Positions 6,529 to 10,196 of a DNA stretch of 10,196 bases are shown piece after piece. Position numbers and translations under genes: made by a program. Source of the stretch: an uncultured Methanosarcinales archaeon (GTDB lineage: Archaea; Halobacteriota; Methanosarcinia; Methanotrichales; Methanotrichaceae); the NCBI GenBank assembly GCA_937864385.1, contig CALMJN010000177.1:1-10196 (forward strand), written 5' to 3'. A model generated the notes under the pieces. The model worked only from the letters and a program-made list of their open reading frames with translations. It made no database searches and was not told the origin of the DNA. Every line of letters begins with the position of its first letter. Positions within the stretch are counted from its first letter, which is position 1.

Positions 6529-8499
6529 ATGGATACAAAGCAGCAGTTATATAGTCAAGAAGGATTTAAAGAGGATATGAGGACAGAAAAATTGACCTCT
6601 GATGATGAGCCGACAGAATTGCTGGGAGACATTGATTTCAAGGATACCAGCAGCATAACCGTACCCGAGAGCCTCATAGATCAGGTTATCGGCCAGGATG
6701 AGGCTGTAGAGGTAATTAAGAAGGCAGCAAGTCAGAGAAGGCATGTCATGCTCATTGGATCGCCTGGAACAGGCAAGTCCATGCTGGGCAAGGCCATGAG
6801 CGAGCTTCTTCCGGTGGAGGAGCTGCAAGACGTGCTGGTTTATGCCAATCCCGAGGACAACAACACTCCTCGCATCAGGGTGGTTCCTGCGGGAAGGGGC
6901 AAGCAGATAGTAGATGCCCAGAAGATGGAGGCCAGAAAGAAGGTTCAGACCCGCAATATGTTCCTCATGCTCATAGTCATGGCCTTGATAGTTTATTCTT
7001 ATTACACAGGACAGCTTCTCTTTGGGGTCATAGCCGCGGCGCTGATATTCCTATCGCTGCGCTATATGCTGCCCAAAGAGGATGCCATGGTCCCCAAGCT
7101 CCTGGTGGACAACAACAGCAAGAAGAAGGCACCCTACGTGGATGCCACGGGAGCACATGCCGGGGCTCTGCTGGGCGACGTCCGCCATGATCCCTTCCAG
7201 TCGGGAGGCCTGGAGACGCCGTCTCATGAACGGGTGGAGTGCGGCTCCATTCATAAGGCCCACCGGGGAGTTTTATTCATAGATGAGGTCAACACCCTGC
7301 GCCCGGAGTCGCAGCAGAGCCTGCTCACCGCCCTGCAGGAGGGGGAGTACCCCATCACCGGCCAGAGCGAGAGAAGCTCGGGAGCATTGGTCAGAACCGA
7401 GCCCGTGCCCTGCAATTTTGTCATGATTGCTGCCGGCAACCTGGATGCAGTGCAGGGGATGCATCCTGCCCTGCGATCCCGTATCAAGGGCTACGGCTAT
7501 GAGGTCTACATGAGGGACAGCATGGATGATACCCTGGAGAACAGGAACAAGCTCATCCGGTTTGTGGCCCAGGAGATTGTGAGAGACGGAAAGATCCCCC
7601 ACTTCACCAGGGACGCGGTGGCCGAGGTCATGCGAGAGGCAAAGAGGCGCTCGGGCAGGAAGGGGCATCTCACCCTTATGCTCCGCGATCTGGGCGGATT
7701 GATCAGGGTTTCCGGTGATGTGGCCCGATCCAACGGGGCCAGTCTGACCGAGACGGATCACGTCATGCAGGCCAAGAAGATGGCAAGGTCGGTGGAGCAG
7801 CAGCTCGCAGACCGATACATGGAGAGGCGCAAGGATTACAGCATGATCCACTCCTCCGGTGACGAGGTGGGCAGGGTCAATGGTCTGGCAGTCATGGGCG
7901 ACTCAGGGATTGTGCTGCCCATAATGGCCGAAATCACTCCCGCTCAGTCCAGTGAAGAGGGCAGGATCATTGCCACGGGCAAGCTGCAGGAGATCGCCAA
8001 AGAGGCGGTGACCAATGTCTCCGTGCTGATCAAGAAATTCCTGGGCGAGGATATCACCAAGAAGGATGTGCATATTCAGTTCATAGGTACTTACGAGGGC
8101 GTGGAAGGCGACAGCGCCTCCATATCCATTGCCACTGCGGTCATTTCGGCCATGGAAGGTGTGCCGGTCAAGCAGACTGTGGCCATGACCGGCTCTCTTT
8201 CGGTGCGGGGAGACGTCATGCCTGTAGGTGGCGTGACCCAGAAGATTGAGGCCGCAGCCCAGGCGGGGATCAAGACCGTGCTCATACCCAAGTCCAATAT
8301 GGGAGATGTCCTGATAGACGAGGCCTTCAAGGGAAAGATCGAGATCATCCCCGTCTCCAACATCAGCGAGGTCTTTGAGTATGCCATGATGGGCGGGCAG
8401 AGGAACCGGCTGATTGAGAAGCTGAAGTGGTTTGCCGCGGATAAGAAGATCGGCATCAGCCTTCCGGAGACCATTCCCTCCCCCAGCCGGAGCATTTAG
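6529..8499 (+). CDS. lonB: Archaeal Lon protease LonB, membrane-anchored
   Basis: This is an ATP-dependent serine protease that degrades unfolded and regulatory proteins at the inner face of the cell membrane. The product is 656 residues. The AAA+ domain carries Walker A GSPGTGKS (77-84), Walker B GVLFIDE (247-253) and sensor N304. Between the two Walker motifs lie two membrane helices (about 144-160 and 163-180), the hallmark of archaeal LonB. The C-terminal protease domain has the catalytic Ser529 in EGDSASISIA and Lys572 in VGGVTQKIEA, the Lon Ser-Lys dyad. Length and layout match the family and nothing looks damaged. The gene starts 30 bp after cdc48. GAGG lies about 11 nt before the ATG at 6529; a second in-frame ATG at 6577 is possible and would lose only 16 poorly conserved residues. 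Co-transcription with a heat-shock regulator would make this LonB stress-inducible (inference). Confidence 0.95.
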   Translation: MDTKQQLYSQEGFKEDMRTEKLTSDDEPTELLGDIDFKDTSSITVPESLIDQVIGQDEAVEVIKKAASQRRHVMLIGSPGTGKSMLGKAMSELLPVEELQDVLVYANPEDNNTPRIRVVPAGRGKQIVDAQKMEARKKVQTRNMFLMLIVMALIVYSYYTGQLLFGVIAAALIFLSLRYMLPKEDAMVPKLLVDNNSKKKAPYVDATGAHAGALLGDVRHDPFQSGGLETPSHERVECGSIHKAHRGVLFIDEVNTLRPESQQSLLTALQEGEYPITGQSERSSGALVRTEPVPCNFVMIAAGNLDAVQGMHPALRSRIKGYGYEVYMRDSMDDTLENRNKLIRFVAQEIVRDGKIPHFTRDAVAEVMREAKRRSGRKGHLTLMLRDLGGLIRVSGDVARSNGASLTETDHVMQAKKMARSVEQQLADRYMERRKDYSMIHSSGDEVGRVNGLAVMGDSGIVLPIMAEITPAQSSEEGRIIATGKLQEIAKEAVTNVSVLIKKFLGEDITKKDVHIQFIGTYEGVEGDSASISIATAVISAMEGVPVKQTVAMTGSLSVRGDVMPVGGVTQKIEAAAQAGIKTVLIPKSNMGDVLIDEAFKGKIEIIPVSNISEVFEYAMMGGQRNRLIEKLKWFAADKKIGISLPETIPSPSRSI

Positions 8500-8503
8500 G
8501 AAA

Positions 8504-9586
8504 ATGGCGGCAGCAGAATTTTTTGACATCCGGGTTCTGCGGGGCAGCAGGACCAGGATAGTTCTTGATAACGGCAAGCTGGAGGAGATCTCCCAGGCTC
8601 CCTTTCAGGGCGCGGCAGTGAGGGCTCTTTCCGGCGGGGCCTGGGGATTTGTGACCACGGATGCCGTGGATGATCTGGGGCAGGAGATCGAGTCGGCCCG
8701 GAATATGGCGAGAAAGATCGACCGGCAGGAGGATTTTCGCTTGGCTCCTGCTATGCCGGGAAAGAGCCTTGACCTGCCGGCAAAAAAGGATCCCAAAGAC
8801 CTCTCATTGGAAGAGAAGGTGGCTCTTTTGCGGGAGATCGAAGACGCGGCAAAGGTCGCAGGCGTCTCCTCCACCCAGGCGGTTTATATGGAGTCCGATC
8901 TGGCTCTCTCTTATCAGAACTCCGAGGGCCTGGACCTGGAGTCGAGGATGACCCGCATGGGCTTTTATGTCACTGCCGTGGCTCAGAGGAATGGCATCTA
9001 CCAGACCGACGGGGAGGGGCGCTCCGGCGTGGGCGGCCTGGAGGTCCTGGAGAGGCATGATCCGGTTGCGCTAGCCCGAGAGGTGGGAAAGACAGCCGTT
9101 GCCCTGCTGGATGCCGCCGTGCCCAAGGGGGGGAGCTATCCCGTGATTTTGGATCAGGAGCTGGCCGGGGTCTTTGTGCATGAGGCGGTGGGCCATGCCA
9201 CAGAGGCGGATATCGTCCTGGAGGGCGACTCCTGCCTGGAGGGCAAGCTCGGAGAGCGGATCGGCTCGGAGCTGGTTACAGTAAAGGATGATCCCTCCCT
9301 GATGCAAAACGGCTACTACCCCTTCGACGATGAGGGAAGCTTAGCCGCGGAGACGGTGCTGGTGGAAAAGGGCATTCTGCGCTCCTATCTCAACTCCCGG
9401 GAGACGGCTGCCCGCCTGGGCGTGCGCCTGATCCTGCCCGACCGCCCCGGCATCGGTCTCTCCGCCGGCCGACCCTCGCCCGGGAAGCGGAGGAGGTTGT
9501 ACCCGTGCCCCTCTCCGTTCACAGAGAAGATATCGTCCTTGCTGTACCCAATCTTGCGGAGGAATGTCGTGACGGCAAAGGAGTAG
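8504..9586 (+). CDS. tldD: TldD-family metalloprotease, truncated, with foreign tail
   Basis: TldD/PmbA-family proteins are zinc metalloproteases; TldD with TldE trims peptides such as microcins and unfolded chains. The ATG at 8504 is 4 bp after the lon stop, so coupling is likely; the frame is open back to 8432, but that extension overlaps lon. Residues 1-306 are typical TldD: substrate-domain start FFDIRVLRG, then the zinc-binding HEAVGH (H226, E227, H231) followed by TEAD, PFDDEGS (273-279) and YLNSRETAARLG (295-306). Homology ends at about 9421. The expected TGNAR-type segment and roughly 140 C-terminal residues are missing. The last 54 residues to the stop at 9586 are unrelated: the first stretch (VRLILPDRPGIGLS) looks like an alpha/beta-hydrolase, the rest is antisense to the transglutaminase piece. 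I interpret this as an intact gene in the organism, cut by a chimeric join. Confidence 0.85.
   Translation: MAAAEFFDIRVLRGSRTRIVLDNGKLEEISQAPFQGAAVRALSGGAWGFVTTDAVDDLGQEIESARNMARKIDRQEDFRLAPAMPGKSLDLPAKKDPKDLSLEEKVALLREIEDAAKVAGVSSTQAVYMESDLALSYQNSEGLDLESRMTRMGFYVTAVAQRNGIYQTDGEGRSGVGGLEVLERHDPVALAREVGKTAVALLDAAVPKGGSYPVILDQELAGVFVHEAVGHATEADIVLEGDSCLEGKLGERIGSELVTVKDDPSLMQNGYYPFDDEGSLAAETVLVEKGILRSYLNSRETAARLGVRLILPDRPGIGLSAGRPSPGKRRRLYPCPSPFTEKISSLLYPILRRNVVTAKE
9422..9471 (+). other. Foreign fragment resembling an alpha/beta-hydrolase
   Basis: In the same frame as tldD, about 17 codons read VRLILPDRPGIGLSAGR. The PDRPGIGLS string is characteristic of alpha/beta-hydrolases, just after the first core strands, and has no place in TldD. 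The piece is only about 50 bp long and is flanked by unrelated sequence on both sides. The exact borders cannot be set by eye. Confidence 0.45.
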
Positions 9587-9852
9587 TCCACGCAGGTGCC
9601 GGTGGAGAGACGCTGGATGCTTGCGTGGACCGGGACATCCGTGACACTGTCGCTGTTGCTGGTATAGTCCCAGTCTGAATTCCAGTAACCGGCCTTAGGG
9701 TATGTTCCGAAGATCCAGGCATCATAGTACTCGCACCGGTGCCCGCTCATCTGGAAGTCAGGATGGTAGTCCGGGGATGGGTCGCAGCTGGCTGCGGTTC
9801 CCATCTCCCATGCAGGAGGATTGACGCCCCAGTAAGAGCAGGTATCGGGGCA
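9472..9852 (-). pseudogene. Transglutaminase-like protein fragment
   Basis: About 127 residues on the minus strand. The string STGTCVDYSFAVTTFLRKIG followed, 23 residues after the cysteine, by GEGHGYNLL matches the catalytic Cys and His region of transglutaminase-like domains. C195 and H224 of the fused frame are the candidate catalytic pair. Before it lies a Cys/Trp/Tyr-rich stretch (CPDTCSYWG, CEYYDAWIFG, YWNSDWDY) typical of an extracellular protein. Both ends stop inside the protein. The style resembles large exported proteins of archaea, possibly DPANN lineages, but that origin is a guess. Composition is less GC-rich than the flanking pieces. Confidence 0.5.
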
Positions 9853-10065
9853 GAGTTTGTCGCGGTTTTGCTCGGCAATTTCCGAATTGGAGCAGACATA
9901 GACAACAGTGAAGCCGTTGCGCTTGGGCGCCATCATGGTCGTAATCACCCCGGCCGCCACGCGGGTCTTTCCGAGGCCCACCTCGTCGGCGAGGACCACC
10001 CTCCCGTGGAACTGCCTCAGGACTCGCTTGGCCGTCTCCACCTGGAACCAGTAGCGGTCGACGCG
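9853..10065 (-). pseudogene. SNF2/DEAD-type helicase fragment (Walker A region)
   Basis: About 71 residues on the minus strand carry the Q-motif-like FQVETAKRVL, then GRVVLADEVGLGKTRVAAGV, a helicase motif I (Walker A, K70-T71 of the fused frame), and GFTVVYVCSNSEIAEQN, a motif Ia region. Everything after that, including the DEAH box, is missing. The first half resembles SNF2-like enzymes and the second half another superfamily-2 helicase, and composition falls from GC-rich to more balanced after the motif. The fragment may therefore itself be two helicases joined at the conserved LADEVGLGKT segment. Confidence 0.5.
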
Positions 10066-10196
10066 ACGGAGATGGGTGCTGATCGCCAGCGCGCTGAGCA
10101 CGGCGAACGCGACGAGGGGCGTGTCGAGCGTCGGCCGCTGCCGCACGCCGATCACCACACCGATCGCGGCGATCACGAGGACGGCGACCCCGATCG
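10066..10196 (-). other. GC-rich membrane-protein fragment, open at the right edge
   Basis: Read on the minus strand, the frame gives two hydrophobic stretches separated by RQRPTLDTP: IGVAVLVIAAIGVVIGV and LVAFAVLSALAIST, then HLRR. Third codon positions are almost all G or C, far more than in cdc48 or lonB, which suggests a high-GC bacterial source. The family cannot be recognised from about 43 residues. It continues past the window edge. Confidence 0.35.

Larger units (their letters stand above)
9385..10196 (-). other. Fused minus-strand ORF judged to be an assembly chimera
   Basis: An open frame runs from the window edge (first GTG at 10176) down to a stop at 9385. Read as one protein it would join a two-helix membrane stretch (10066-10196), a superfamily-2 helicase Walker A region (9853-10065), a transglutaminase-like region (9472-9852) and an arginine/proline-rich tail antisense to tldD. 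No family I know has this order. Each part stops mid-domain and base composition changes between parts. That the parts share a frame is weak evidence for a real fusion, since the frame was noticed only because it stayed open. I treat it as a patchwork and describe the parts separately. Confidence 0.6.

Noticed and set aside
9385..10176. A novel helicase-transglutaminase fusion as a defence protein
   Set aside because: Both domains are cut short, composition changes at the borders, and the neighbouring tldD is also broken mid-domain. A chimeric contig explains all three.
1..10196. CRISPR arrays, tRNA or rRNA genes, insertion sequences
   Set aside because: No regularly spaced direct repeats, cloverleaf-like sequences, rRNA signatures, transposase frames or terminal inverted repeats were seen on either strand by eye.

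Overview
The window looks like the chromosome of a methanogenic archaeon. The evidence is archaeal CTP-dependent riboflavin kinase, archaeal membrane-anchored LonB, a two-ring Cdc48/VAT ATPase, TATA-type promoters with short leaders, and a long secreted TPR protein rich in N-glycosylation sequons. Methanothrix/Methanosaeta or a close relative in the Methanosarcinales sense is my best guess. That guess is inference from gene content, not a database match.

Left part (1-3145, minus strand). A TPR-repeat protein fills 1-2706. Its frame stays open for exactly 902 codons and runs off the left edge. It has an N-terminal signal peptide and about 20 N-X-S/T sequons, so it is probably exported and glycosylated. 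Upstream of it, same strand, is a compact riboflavin kinase (ribK). A small three-helix membrane protein is transcribed divergently from ribK and is related in appearance to b-type cytochrome/DUF4405 proteins.

Centre (3578-9421, plus strand). Four tightly spaced genes form a likely protein-quality-control operon: a winged-helix regulator, Cdc48, LonB and a TldD-family metalloprotease. A perfect CTAAC-N5-GTTAG palindrome lies at the promoter, overlapping the TATA box. As I recall, this is the site described for the Archaeoglobus fulgidus heat-shock regulator HSR1, which is itself co-transcribed with a cdc48 gene. The simplest model is an autoregulated heat-shock operon. The regulator represses at normal temperature. 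On stress, an unfoldase, a membrane-bound ATP-dependent protease and a peptidase-type enzyme are made together.

Right end (about 9421-10196). TldD homology stops abruptly, about 140 residues short of a normal C-terminus. What follows is a patchwork of short, unrelated coding fragments: an alpha/beta-hydrolase piece (+), a transglutaminase-like piece (-), a superfamily-2 helicase piece (-) and a very GC-rich membrane-protein piece (-). This reads as a chimeric contig end (mis-assembly or amplification chimera), not a new gene system. The fused minus-strand ORF there should not be taken as a real protein.
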